Shown here: positions 1 through 7,793 of the stretch, one piece after another
Numbering within the stretch: position 1 is the first letter of the stretch
Layout: the number at the start of each line of letters is the position of its first letter
Assembly (NCBI GenBank): GCA_934667845.1
Contig: CAKUMQ010000038.1
Location: 1-25,164, forward strand
Reading direction: 5' to 3'
DNA length: 25,164 bases
Source: an uncultured Eubacteriales bacterium
GTDB taxonomy: Bacteria; Bacillota; Clostridia; Oscillospirales; Acutalibacteraceae
The notes under the pieces: generated by a model
Databases searched by the model: none
The model's input: the letters and a program-made list of their open reading frames with translations, nothing else
What the model was told of the DNA's origin: nothing
Translations under genes and position numbers: made by a program

Positions 1-1
1 T

Positions 2-280
2 GACCGGACACGAAGCGGCAAGGAGACCTCCTGCCCCTTTTGCCGCAACAAGCGCATACTTGCGGGGTTTAATGATCTGGCAACCACACATCCGGACATC
101 TGCAGGGAATGGGATTATGCGAAAAACGGCGATTTGAAGCCCGAGGAGGTTTCGTTCGGCGCAGAAAAGAGGGTGTGGTGGATCTGCGCAGCCCGCGGCC
201 ATGAGTGGCAGGCGTTTGTGTATACCCGCACAAAAGGGCATGGATGCCCGGTTTGCTCAAGGAAGCGCATTTCTCTTTAG
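2..280 (+). CDS. Zinc-ribbon (DUF4379-type) protein, 3' end only
   Basis: The frame is open from base 2 to a TAG at 278-280 and encodes the last 92 residues of a larger protein; the start lies outside the window. A CPFC pair is followed by GFNDLATTHPDICREWD, then NGDLKPEEV, VWWIC, GHEWQAFVYTRTKG, and a closing CPVC six residues from the end. This spacing of HP..EW, WW.C, GHEW and CP.C is the pattern of the DUF4379 probable zinc-ribbon repeat, a treble-clef-like fold that usually occurs in tandem copies. Here one complete repeat and the tail of a second are visible. The family's function is not established; some members are attached to nuclease or other accessory domains, so DNA or RNA binding is only an inference. 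It converges on the malic enzyme operon and ends about 46 nt before a shared terminator hairpin. Confidence 0.8.
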   Translation, partial: DRTRSGKETSCPFCRNKRILAGFNDLATTHPDICREWDYAKNGDLKPEEVSFGAEKRVWWICAARGHEWQAFVYTRTKGHGCPVCSRKRISL

Positions 281-326
281 CCGTATCTTCCACGGCAAAA
301 GCCCTGCCCGATCGCCAATACAAGCA

Positions 327-370
327 AAGCACCCGGGAGCGTCATCCCAAAATGACGCTCCCGGGTGCTT
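327..370. terminator. Bidirectional intrinsic terminator
   Basis: A perfect 19-bp inverted repeat (arms 327-345 and 352-370, loop 346-351) sits between two convergent genes. It is symmetric, so it can end the zinc-ribbon gene on the plus strand and the fumarase/malic enzyme operon on the minus strand. T-rich sequence follows on both sides but the U tracts are short and interrupted. Confidence 0.85.
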
Positions 371-402
371 GTTTATGTTGCCGTATAAGTCGGTATGCGG
401 GC

Positions 403-1575
403 TTATCGGCGCGCTGCGCCGGTTTCGCGCGCCGCCCGGATCACGGCGTCCGCCACCACATCCGCCACGCGCTTATCGAGCGCCGACACGATGATATTCT
501 CCGGCGACAGCTCCTCCTCGCGTATCAGCGCGGCAAGCGCAAGCGAGGTCGCGACCTTCATTTCCTTGTTGATCTCCCGCGCGCGGCAGGCGAGCGCGCC
601 TTTGAATATGCCCGGGAACGCCAGCACGTTGTTGATCTGGTTCGGGTAGTCGGAACGCCCGGTGCCCACGACTGCCGCCCCGGCGGCCTTGGCGGCCTCG
701 GGCATGATCTCGGGCGTGGGATTTGCCATCGGGAACACAATTGCCCCGGCGTTCATCGAACGTACCATATCCTCGGTCACCACACCCGGTGCGCTGACGC
801 CGATGAACACGTCCGCGCCCTGCATGGCGTCCGCCAGCGTGCCGTGCATACCGTTTTCATTGGTCAGCTCTGCCATTTCCCGGTGGGCGTCATTCAGCCC
901 CGCGTCACCGCGGCAGAGGATACCGAACCGGTCGACCATGATCAGGTGCCGCACGCCCAGATTCAGCAGATGCTTGCCGATCGCGATACCGGCAGAACCG
1001 GCGCCGTTGATAACGACCTTCACATCGGCGATGCGCTTGCCGACCACCTTCAGGGCGTTGATCAGCGCGGCGGCGACCACGATCGCGGTGCCGTGCTGGT
1101 CGTCATGGAACACGGGGATGTCGCAAAGCGCCTTCAGCCGCTTTTCCACCTCGAAGCAGCGGGGCGCCGCGATATCCTCCAGATTGATCCCGCCGAAGGA
1201 TGAGGAGATCAGATAGACCGTGCGAACGATCTCGTCCACGTCCTTGCTCCTGATGCAGATCGGGATCGCGTCGATGCCCGCAAACTCTTTGAACAGGACG
1301 CATTTTCCCTCCATGACCGGCATGCCCGCCTCCGGTCCGATGTCGCCGAGACCGAGCACCGCCGAGCCGTCGGTGACGACCGCCACGAGGTTTTTGCGCC
1401 GCGTCAGATCCCACACCGCATCGGGGTCGCGGCGGATCGCCAGACACGGCTCCGCCACGCCCGGCGTATAGGCAAGCGAGAGGTCATGGCGGTCAGCGAC
1501 CGTCACCCTCGAGACAACCTCAATTTTGCCGCCCCATTCATAGTGCTTTTTCAGGGATTCCTCTTGAATCGTCAT
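403..1575 (-). CDS. NAD(P)-dependent malic enzyme
   Basis: Cytosolic enzyme that oxidatively decarboxylates malate to pyruvate and CO2 with reduction of NAD(P). The 390-residue length matches the short bacterial malic enzyme class (no phosphotransacetylase fusion). Visible motifs are SLAYTPGVA with the catalytic Tyr36, MEGKCVLFKEFAGID with the catalytic Lys91, the metal-binding NLED (133-134) and FHDDQHGTA (158-159), and the Rossmann loop GAGSAG at 191-196. The ATG lies 3 nt after the fumC stop, with an aaagga ribosome binding site inside the end of fumC, so the pair is translationally close and in one operon. Together they convert fumarate to pyruvate. Cofactor preference (NAD or NADP) cannot be read reliably from the sequence. 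The gene is followed by the terminator at 327-370. Confidence 0.96.
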   Translation of the reverse strand: MTIQEESLKKHYEWGGKIEVVSRVTVADRHDLSLAYTPGVAEPCLAIRRDPDAVWDLTRRKNLVAVVTDGSAVLGLGDIGPEAGMPVMEGKCVLFKEFAGIDAIPICIRSKDVDEIVRTVYLISSSFGGINLEDIAAPRCFEVEKRLKALCDIPVFHDDQHGTAIVVAAALINALKVVGKRIADVKVVINGAGSAGIAIGKHLLNLGVRHLIMVDRFGILCRGDAGLNDAHREMAELTNENGMHGTLADAMQGADVFIGVSAPGVVTEDMVRSMNAGAIVFPMANPTPEIMPEAAKAAGAAVVGTGRSDYPNQINNVLAFPGIFKGALACRAREINKEMKVATSLALAALIREEELSPENIIVSALDKRVADVVADAVIRAARETGAARR

Positions 1576-1578
1576 GGG

Positions 1579-2949
1579 TCATACCATCCTTTCCGGCTGC
1601 ACGATCCGGTCAAAGTCCTCGCCGCTCAGCAATCCGAGCGCTACACAGGCCTCGCGCAGCGTCTCGCCCGCCGCGGCGGCGCGCTTCGCTGCTCTGGCGG
1701 CGTTTTCATAGCCGATATAGGGGTTAAGCGCCGTGACCAGCATCAGCGAGCGCGCGACATTCTGCGCCATCTGCTCCCGGTTCGGCCGGATGCCCGTCAC
1801 GCAGTTTTGGCGGAAGGAAACCATAACGTCCGCCAAAAGCCGCACCGACTGCAGGAAATTATAGATGCACACCGGCATAAACACGTTCAGCTCAAAATTG
1901 CCCTGCGATGCTGCTATGCCGACGGCGGTATCGTTGCCCATCACCTGCACGGCGACCATGGTCACGGCTTCGCACTGGGTGGGGTTGACCTTTCCGGGCA
2001 TGATCGACGAGCCGGGCTCATTTTCCGGTATAAAGATCTCGTTCAGCCCGCAGCGCGGACCGCTCGCCAGCCAGCGAATATCGTTCGCGATCTTCATCAG
2101 GTCTGCCGCCAGCGCTTTGAGCACGCCGTGGGCAGCCACCAGCTCGCTTTTCGAGGTCAGCGCGTGGAATTTGTTCTCCGCCGCATAAAACGGCGTGCCG
2201 GTCATGTGCCCGATCTCCCAGATCACCTCGGCGTCAAAACGCGCGGGCGCGTTCAGCCCCGTGCCCACTGCCGTTGCGCCGATCGCAAGACGGCGCAGCG
2301 GCTCGAGCGCGTCGGTCAGCCTGTCGCGGTCAAGCTCCAAAGACGCGCGCCAGCCGCTGATCTCCTGCCCGAACGTGAGCGGCGTCGCGTCCTCAAGATG
2401 CGTCCGCCCGCTTTTGATCACGTCCCCGTTTTCCTCCTCCAGCTGCCGCAGTGCCGCGATCAGCGCCTCCAGCGCCGGCAGAAGCGTCTGCTCTGTTTCG
2501 CACACGGCGGCAATATGCATCGCCGTCGGGAACGTGTCGTTGGACGACTGCGACATGTTGACATCGTCGTTGGGATGCAAAAGCGGCTCACCCATAAGCT
2601 CGTTGCCCCGCGCGGCAATGACCTCGTTCGCGTTCATGTTGCTGTGCGTGCCGCTGCCGGTCTGCCACACCGACAGGGGAAAATGGTCATTCAGCCGCCC
2701 GTCGATGACCTCCTCTGCCGCAGCGGTGATCGCCGCCAGCTTTTCTTCGGTCATGCGCTCAGGGCAGAGCGCACGGTTGGCCCGTGCGGTTGCCAGCTTT
2801 AAAATGCCGAATGCCTTTACGACGGGGAAGGGCATTTTCTCCGTCCCGATGGCAAAATTACAGCGGCTGCGCTCGGTCTGCGCCCCCCAGTATTTGTCCG
2901 CAGGCACCCGCACCTCGCCCATGGAATCATGCGTAATTTTATACTCCAT
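1579..2949 (-). CDS. fumC: Class II fumarate hydratase
   Basis: Reversibly hydrates fumarate to L-malate without an iron-sulfur cluster. The protein is 456 residues, typical for the family. It carries the class II fumarase/aspartase signatures QTGSGTHSNMN (96-106), SSNDTFPTA (135-143), GRTHLEDATP (181-190) and the superfamily motif GSSIMPGKVNP (313-323), whose serine loop holds the catalytic base. Aspartase shares this fold; GRTHLEDATP and the malic enzyme neighbour favour fumarase. The start is the ATG at 2949, preceded by a ggggagg ribosome binding site. It is the first gene of the fumC-malic enzyme operon, with a -10 element about 55 nt upstream. Confidence 0.95.
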   Translation of the reverse strand: MEYKITHDSMGEVRVPADKYWGAQTERSRCNFAIGTEKMPFPVVKAFGILKLATARANRALCPERMTEEKLAAITAAAEEVIDGRLNDHFPLSVWQTGSGTHSNMNANEVIAARGNELMGEPLLHPNDDVNMSQSSNDTFPTAMHIAAVCETEQTLLPALEALIAALRQLEEENGDVIKSGRTHLEDATPLTFGQEISGWRASLELDRDRLTDALEPLRRLAIGATAVGTGLNAPARFDAEVIWEIGHMTGTPFYAAENKFHALTSKSELVAAHGVLKALAADLMKIANDIRWLASGPRCGLNEIFIPENEPGSSIMPGKVNPTQCEAVTMVAVQVMGNDTAVGIAASQGNFELNVFMPVCIYNFLQSVRLLADVMVSFRQNCVTGIRPNREQMAQNVARSLMLVTALNPYIGYENAARAAKRAAAAGETLREACVALGLLSGEDFDRIVQPERMV

Positions 2950-3004
2950 CGCGTCGTCCTCCCCTTTTGGCCGCGCTTTCGCGCTCCGCTTTTATACGAG
3001 CGGT

Positions 3005-3010
3005 ATTATA
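3005..3010 (-). promoter_or_regulatory. -10 element of a fumC promoter
   Basis: A perfect TATAAT on the minus strand lies 55 nt upstream of the fumC start. The -35 region at the expected distance (about 3028-3033, acggtt) is poor, so the promoter may need an activator or be weak. The short leader it would make contains a GCGC-GAAA-GCGC tetraloop hairpin at 2973-2984. Confidence 0.5.
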
Positions 3011-3049
3011 CAGAGTTGATTATTGCTAACCGTATTCGCCGGATGCCGA

Positions 3050-4963
3050 TTATTCCTCCAGTTCGGAGAGCCAGAGCCGCGCCGCGGCATCGGAGGGCAT
3101 ACGCCAGTCGCTGCGGGGCGACAGCGTGACCGAGCCGACCTTGGGACCGTCGGGCAGGCAGGAGCGCTTGAACTGCTGCGAGAAGAAGCGGCGGATAAAG
3201 GTGCGAAGCCAGAACCGGATCTGCTCCGGCGTATACCGTCCGGCAAAGGCGCGGCACGCCATCCGCTCGATCTTGCGAGGCGGGGTGCCGATGCGGAGCA
3301 TATAATAAAGGAAGAAGTCGTGCAGCTCATAGGGACCGACCAGCTCCTCGGTCTTCTGCGTCATATCGCCCGCGGCATCCACCGGCAGCAGCTCGGGCGA
3401 TACCGGGGTGTCAAGCACGTCCTCGAGCACTGTTTGCAGCGTGCCGCCCGCTTTTTTCGCCTCGTGCGCCACGAGATAGCGCACGAGCGTTTTCGGCACG
3501 GAGGCGTTGACGGCGTACATGGACATGTGGTCGCCGTTATAGGTCGCCCAGCCGAGTGCCAGCTCGGACAGGTCGCCGGTGCCGATCACCAGTCCGCCCG
3601 ACTGATTCGCGAGATCCATCAGCACCTGGGTGCGCTCGCGCGCCTGCGAATTTTCAAACGTGACGTCATACACGGTCGGGTCCTGCCCGATGTCGGCAAA
3701 ATGCTGCCTGACCGCCGCCGTAATGTCCACGGTGCGCAGCGTCGCGCCCAGCTCCGCGCAGAGCAGCTCCGCATTGTGCCGCGTGCGCGAGGTCGTGCCG
3801 AAGCAGGGCATCGTCACCGCGAGAATATCCCTGCGCGGGCGGCCGAGCAGATCCATCGCGCGCGCCGCCACGAGCAGCGCCAGTGTGCTGTCCAGTCCGC
3901 CGGAGACGCCGATGACCGCGGTCGCCGCATGGGTGTGCGCAAGGCGCTTTTTCAGTCCGTAGGATTGGATGGTCAATATCGTCTCAGCGCGGTTTTTCAG
4001 ATCGGATTCCGCCGACGGCACAAACGGATGGGGCGGAATCGCCCGCGACAGCGGCGTTTGCCGCATGTCCTGTGAAAATTCGACGACCCGTCCACCCGAC
4101 AGCGGCAGAAAGCTCGTATTGCGGCGGCGCTCCTCACAGAGGCGCGGCAGGTCAAGCTCGGTATAGGTCAGCGACGCATCGCCAAACGGCGGATTTTCCG
4201 CAAGGATCACGCCGTTTTCAGCAATGATATGATGCCGTCCGCAGACCATGTCCTGTGTGGATTCCTCAGGGCCAGCCCCGGCGTAGACATAGCCGCAGAG
4301 CAGCCGGCCGGACGTGCCGCTCACCAGCTGGCGGCGGTAATCGGCTTTGCCGATCAGCTCATCCGAGGCGGAGAGGTTCGCGATCACGACCGCGCCCTGG
4401 CGGCAGAGATCCGTGCTCGGCGGGCAGGGCGCCCACAGATCCTCGCAGATCTCGACGGCAAATACGAAGTCTGCGCGCTCGGCATGGGCAAAGCGCAGCC
4501 CCAGTCCGAACGGCACCTCATCGCCGTTCGGCAGGCGGCACAACGCCCCCTCCGGCAGTCTCGCGCCGGAGGTGAACTGCCGCTTTTCGTAGAATTCACC
4601 GTAGCCGGGCAGATACAGCTTCGGCACCAGCCCGAGCACATGTCCGCCCCCGATCACGGCGGCGCAGTTGTACAGCTTGCCGCCGTAGGACAGCGGCAGG
4701 CCGAGCACGCAGATCGGGTATTTCCCTGCGGTGTAGGCGGCAAGCGCCGTCAGCTGCCTTTGACAGCCCTCAAGCAGTTGATCGGCATAAAACAGGTCGC
4801 CGCAGCTGTAGGCACTCAGGCACAGCTCCGGCAGCACGAGCAGATTGACGCCCGCCGCGTCCGCTTCGTCGATCCGTTCGCGGATCAGCGCCGCATTTTG
4901 GTCGGGGTCAGCCACGGTCACGCCGATGCTGCCCGCCGCGACCCGAATCCATCCGTCTCTCAT
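3050..4963 (-). CDS. nadE: Glutamine-dependent NAD(+) synthetase
   Basis: Last step of NAD synthesis: amidates nicotinic acid adenine dinucleotide using ATP and ammonia released from glutamine. The 637 residues form two domains. The N-terminal nitrilase-like glutaminase (about 1-300) shows a complete Glu-Lys-Cys triad: E46 in LPELCLSAY, K115 in PKLYLPGYGEFYE, and C173 in EICEDLW. The C-terminal N-type ATP pyrophosphatase domain (about 325-637) has the PP-loop SGGLDS at 354-359 and an STLALLVAARAMD helix. ATG at 4963 is preceded by tgagga at 7 nt. It stands alone between the ribosomal operon terminator and fumC, with its own promoter and structured leader. No clear terminator follows it, so some read-through into fumC is possible. 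Confidence 0.97.
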   Translation of the reverse strand: MRDGWIRVAAGSIGVTVADPDQNAALIRERIDEADAAGVNLLVLPELCLSAYSCGDLFYADQLLEGCQRQLTALAAYTAGKYPICVLGLPLSYGGKLYNCAAVIGGGHVLGLVPKLYLPGYGEFYEKRQFTSGARLPEGALCRLPNGDEVPFGLGLRFAHAERADFVFAVEICEDLWAPCPPSTDLCRQGAVVIANLSASDELIGKADYRRQLVSGTSGRLLCGYVYAGAGPEESTQDMVCGRHHIIAENGVILAENPPFGDASLTYTELDLPRLCEERRRNTSFLPLSGGRVVEFSQDMRQTPLSRAIPPHPFVPSAESDLKNRAETILTIQSYGLKKRLAHTHAATAVIGVSGGLDSTLALLVAARAMDLLGRPRRDILAVTMPCFGTTSRTRHNAELLCAELGATLRTVDITAAVRQHFADIGQDPTVYDVTFENSQARERTQVLMDLANQSGGLVIGTGDLSELALGWATYNGDHMSMYAVNASVPKTLVRYLVAHEAKKAGGTLQTVLEDVLDTPVSPELLPVDAAGDMTQKTEELVGPYELHDFFLYYMLRIGTPPRKIERMACRAFAGRYTPEQIRFWLRTFIRRFFSQQFKRSCLPDGPKVGSVTLSPRSDWRMPSDAAARLWLSELEE

Positions 4964-5071
4964 CCGTTATTCCTCATTTCCGCCGCCGTTTTTAACGGTT
5001 TTCCCGTACATCGGCGGCATGATACAGCCGCTTTTTGTCTAACGGCTGTCCTTTTTCCAGTATGTCCCGTT
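4964..5071 (-). promoter_or_regulatory. Structured 5' leader of nadE
   Basis: The expected transcript has about 108 nt before the nadE start. It can form a 7-bp stem (5024-5030 with 5043-5049), then a second 7-bp GC stem (4982-4988 with 5012-5018) that encloses a small inner hairpin (4995-4998 with 5004-5007). The base of the second stem ends only a few nt before the tgagga ribosome binding site at 4971-4976, so folding could affect translation. I do not recognise it as the known NAD-I or NAD-II riboswitch, and no U-run terminator is present. Confidence 0.5.
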
Positions 5072-5077
5072 GCCATG

Positions 5078-5106
5078 ATTATATCACGTTTTCCCCCCTG
5101 CCGCAA
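5078..5106 (-). promoter_or_regulatory. nadE promoter
   Basis: On the minus strand TTGCGG (5101-5106), a 17-nt spacer and TATAAT (5078-5083) form a good housekeeping sigma-type promoter. The spacer ends in TGA directly before the -10, giving an extended -10 (TGnTATAAT). Predicted transcription start is near 5071. Confidence 0.75.
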
Positions 5107-5178
5107 GCCTTTTTGCACTGCGCGGCAGGGCAGCCGCGCCCTTTGCGGCAGAGGGGGCGGCAGAAAATGCGGACAGAC

Positions 5179-5217
5179 AAAAAAGCCGACCGGGGGCGAT
5201 CCCCTCGGTCGGCTTTT
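5179..5217 (-). terminator. Intrinsic terminator after rplQ
   Basis: A GC-rich stem-loop (aaaagccgaccg paired with cggtcggctttt, extended by four G-C pairs across a one-base bulge, loop of about 4 nt) is followed on the minus strand by a run of six U. It lies 55 nt after the rplQ stop and is the likely end of the S10-spc-alpha superoperon. Confidence 0.88.
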
Positions 5218-5271
5218 CGGTTCAACGGTTAGCCCGCCCTTGCAGCCGGGAAGCGTCAAACAAAACTTAAC

Positions 5272-5619
5272 TTATTTCTTGATCAGCTCAATGATCGCCA
5301 TCTCCGCAGCGTCACCGCGGCGGGCACCGGTCTTGACGATGCGGGTATAGCCGCCGTTCACATCGGCATACGCCGGCGCGATCTCGTCAAACAGCTTCTT
5401 CGCGACCGTCTCATCCGTCACAAACGCATAGACAAGGCGCTTGTTGGCGAGAGTCGGGTTCTTCGCGATGGTGATCATTTTCTCCGTCATGGACCGCACC
5501 TCTTTGGCGCGGGTAACCGTGGTTTCGATCCGGCCTTTCTGCAGCAGGAACGTCACCATAGCTCTGAGCATCGCCATACGGGACGCCGTCGGGCGGCCGA
5601 GCTTTCTGGTTCCGGGCAT
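5272..5619 (-). CDS. rplQ: Ribosomal protein bL17
   Basis: Large-subunit protein located near the exit of the peptide tunnel. The 115 residues begin MPGTRKLGRPTASRMAMLR, the family's N-terminal signature, and continue through a TxARAKEVR-like helix (TRAKEVRSMTEKMI). An in-frame GTG lies 9 nt upstream, but the ATG at 5619 is chosen because an aaaggag site sits 8 nt before it and homologues start MPGTRK. It is the last gene of the superoperon, 52 nt after rpoA, followed by the terminator at 5179-5217. Confidence 0.97.
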   Translation of the reverse strand: MPGTRKLGRPTASRMAMLRAMVTFLLQKGRIETTVTRAKEVRSMTEKMITIAKNPTLANKRLVYAFVTDETVAKKLFDEIAPAYADVNGGYTRIVKTGARRGDAAEMAIIELIKK

Positions 5620-5671
5620 GGAAGTCACTCCTTTTTGTCGGTTTGAATACAGTTTTCAGCGATGCGGGGAC

Positions 5672-6625
5672 TCAATCATCTCCGGCGCTCAGGGTATAGC
5701 CGAGAGACGCCAGCTTGCTGATGACCTCATCTAAGGACTTACGGCCGAGGTTACGCACTTTCATCATGTCGTCCTCGGTCTTGTTGATGAGGTCCTCGAC
5801 CGTGTTGATGCCGGCCCGCTTCAGGCAGTTGAAGGAACGCACGGACAGATCCAGCTCCTCGATGGTCATCTCGAGCACCTTCTTGTCACCCTTGACATCC
5901 GGCGGCTTCAGAATGGGGCCGTCGGAGAAGGACTCGCCGGACAGCTCCGCAAACAGGTTCAGGTGCTCGATCAGCACCTTGGCACCCAGCGCCACAGCCT
6001 CCTGCGCGGAGATCGTGCCGTTGGTCCACACCTCAAGCGTCAGCTTGTCGTAGTCGGTGATCTGTCCGACACGGGTGTTTTCCACCGTGTAGTTGACCTT
6101 CATCACCGGTGTATAGATGGAATCCACGGGGATCACACCGATCACCGGATTCATCAGCTGTTTATTCCGTTCGGCAGGCACATAGCCGCGCCCTTTGTCC
6201 AGCGTGATCTCCATGTTCAGCTTGGCACCCTCGCCCAAGGTGGCGATGTGGATGTCGGGGCGGAGGATCTCCACCTCGCTGTCACATTTAATGGAGCCGG
6301 CTGTCACCTCACACGGTCCCTCCGCCTCAATGTAGACGACCTTCGGGCCGTCGCCGTTGATCTTCAGGATCAGGTTCTTGATGTTCAGCACGATCTCGGT
6401 CACGTCCTCTTTGACGCCCGGGATCGTGGAGAACTCATGCAGCACGCCGTCGATCTTGATCGACGTCACCGCCACACCGGGAAGAGAGGACAGCAGCACG
6501 CGGCGCAGACTGTTGCCGACCGTCGTGCCGTAACCGCGCTCCAGAGGCTCGATCACAAATTTGCCGTAAGTGCCGTTCGGGGTCAGATCCATCGCTTCGA
6601 TTCTGGGCTTCTCAATCTCGATCAT
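5672..6625 (-). CDS. rpoA: DNA-directed RNA polymerase subunit alpha
   Basis: Alpha dimers nucleate assembly of RNA polymerase. The 317-residue product has the N-terminal dimerisation domain (about 1-230; FVIEPLERGYGTTVGNSLRRVLLSSLPG is characteristic), a linker, and the C-terminal helix-hairpin domain (LSVRSFNCLKRAGINTVEDL to VRNLGRKSLDEV) that contacts UP-element DNA and activators. The frame is open for 13 more codons upstream, but ATG at 6625 (MIEIEKPRIE) has an aaggagg site 7 nt before it and matches family starts. It follows rpsD after a 102-nt spacer with two hairpins. Confidence 0.98.
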   Translation of the reverse strand: MIEIEKPRIEAMDLTPNGTYGKFVIEPLERGYGTTVGNSLRRVLLSSLPGVAVTSIKIDGVLHEFSTIPGVKEDVTEIVLNIKNLILKINGDGPKVVYIEAEGPCEVTAGSIKCDSEVEILRPDIHIATLGEGAKLNMEITLDKGRGYVPAERNKQLMNPVIGVIPVDSIYTPVMKVNYTVENTRVGQITDYDKLTLEVWTNGTISAQEAVALGAKVLIEHLNLFAELSGESFSDGPILKPPDVKGDKKVLEMTIEELDLSVRSFNCLKRAGINTVEDLINKTEDDMMKVRNLGRKSLDEVISKLASLGYTLSAGDD

Positions 6626-6649
6626 GCAAAAGCCTCCTTGTAATGATGG

Positions 6650-6717
6650 GTGCGGCGCCGGCAAATGCCGGCCGCACGCACACGGGGTATTGGGGATCTG
6701 CGTGACGCCGTGGCGTC
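6650..6717 (-). other. Hairpins in the rpsD-rpoA spacer
   Basis: The spacer holds a strong stem-loop at 6650-6677 (5 bp plus 6 bp with a 2-nt bulge and an AUUU loop) and a smaller 5-bp stem with a CACG loop at 6704-6717. No U-run follows, so neither looks like a terminator. mRNA processing, stability control or an r-protein binding site are possible; nothing in the sequence decides between them. Confidence 0.5.
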
Positions 6718-6727
6718 TGGCCCCGGC

Positions 6728-7354
6728 TTACTTGGAGTACAACTCGACGATGAGGGTCTCCTCGACCGGCAGATCGATATCTTCGCGGTTCGGGAGCGCC
6801 ACAACCTTAGCTTCGGTCGTATCCCGGTTGACATCCAGCCAAGCCGGCACGGGACGTGCCGAATTGGCCTCCAGGATCGCCTTGATCTTATCGAGGGAGC
6901 GGCTGCTCTCCTTGATCGCGATAACCTGACCCGGCTTTACGAGATAGGACGGGATATTGACCTTGCGGCCGTTCACGGTGAAGTGCGCATGGGACACGAG
7001 CTGACGCGCTTCGGCGCGGGAGCTGGCATAGCCCAGGCGATAGACCACATTATCCAAGCGGGATTCGAGCAGGCGGAGCAGGTTTTCACCGGTCGCGCCG
7101 GCCATTTTCTCGGCCTTTTCAAAATACAGACGGAACTGGCTCTCCAGCACGCCGTAGTAGCGGCGGACGAACTGCTTGGTACGCAGCTGGCGGCCGTACT
7201 CCGACACCTTTTTGCGGCCCTGACCGTGCTGGCCGGGGGCATAAGAGCGGCGGGTCAGCGCGCACTTGCCGGTATAGCAGCGCTCGCCCTTGAGGAACAG
7301 TTTCTGACCTTCGCGGCGGCACATTCTGCAAACCGCACCGGTATATCTTGCCAT
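6728..7354 (-). CDS. rpsD: Ribosomal protein uS4
   Basis: Primary 16S rRNA binder that nucleates 30S assembly. The 208 residues include an N-terminal zinc site of the C+ type (Cys9, Cys12, Cys26, Cys31 in CRMC and CYTGKC), and the S4 RNA-binding fold in the second half (SRLDNVVYRLGYASSRAEARQLVSH, then FTVNGRKVNIPSYLVKPG). ATG at 7354 follows an aggaggt-type site. Its place between rpsK and rpoA is the ancestral alpha-operon order; in Bacillus rpsD is elsewhere. In other bacteria S4 represses its own operon, but no equivalent site can be identified here with certainty. Confidence 0.98.
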   Translation of the reverse strand: MARYTGAVCRMCRREGQKLFLKGERCYTGKCALTRRSYAPGQHGQGRKKVSEYGRQLRTKQFVRRYYGVLESQFRLYFEKAEKMAGATGENLLRLLESRLDNVVYRLGYASSRAEARQLVSHAHFTVNGRKVNIPSYLVKPGQVIAIKESSRSLDKIKAILEANSARPVPAWLDVNRDTTEAKVVALPNREDIDLPVEETLIVELYSK

Positions 7355-7379
7355 AGTTGGTTACACCTCCTGTAATCGG

Positions 7380-7778
7380 TCAGACGCGTCTTCTTTTCGG
7401 AGGACGGCATCCGTTGTGGGGAACCGGAGTCACGTCTTTGATCATCGTGACCTCGAGTCCGGCGGCCTGAAGAGCGCGGATCGCGGCTTCGCGGCCGGCG
7501 CCGGGGCCCTTCACAAACACTTCGACCGTTTTCAAGCCGTGCTCCATCGCCGCCTTGGCAGCGGTCTCCGCAGCCGTCTGCGCGGCATAGGGAGTGGATT
7601 TCCGCGAGCCGCGGAAGCCGAGCTCACCGGCGCTCGCCCAGGACAGCGCGCCGCCCTGCGTGTCGGTGATGGTGACGATCGTGTTGTTAAACGTGGACTG
7701 GATATGCGCGGCGCCGCGCTCGATGTTTTTGCGTTCCTTGCGGCGGCGGGTCGTCGTGCCTTTCTTTGCAGCAGCCAT
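7380..7778 (-). CDS. rpsK: Ribosomal protein uS11
   Basis: Small-subunit platform protein next to the mRNA exit and the E site. The 132 residues contain the usual basic N terminus, the AHIQSTFNNTIVTITDTQG strand, GFRGSRKSTPYAAQTAAE, and the terminal NGCRPPKRRRV signature. ATG at 7778 has ggaggg 7-8 nt upstream. It follows rpsM closely, 15 nt apart, as in nearly all bacteria. Confidence 0.98.
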   Translation of the reverse strand: MAAAKKGTTTRRRKERKNIERGAAHIQSTFNNTIVTITDTQGGALSWASAGELGFRGSRKSTPYAAQTAAETAAKAAMEHGLKTVEVFVKGPGAGREAAIRALQAAGLEVTMIKDVTPVPHNGCRPPKRRRV

Positions 7779-7793
7779 TCTTATCCCTCCTGC

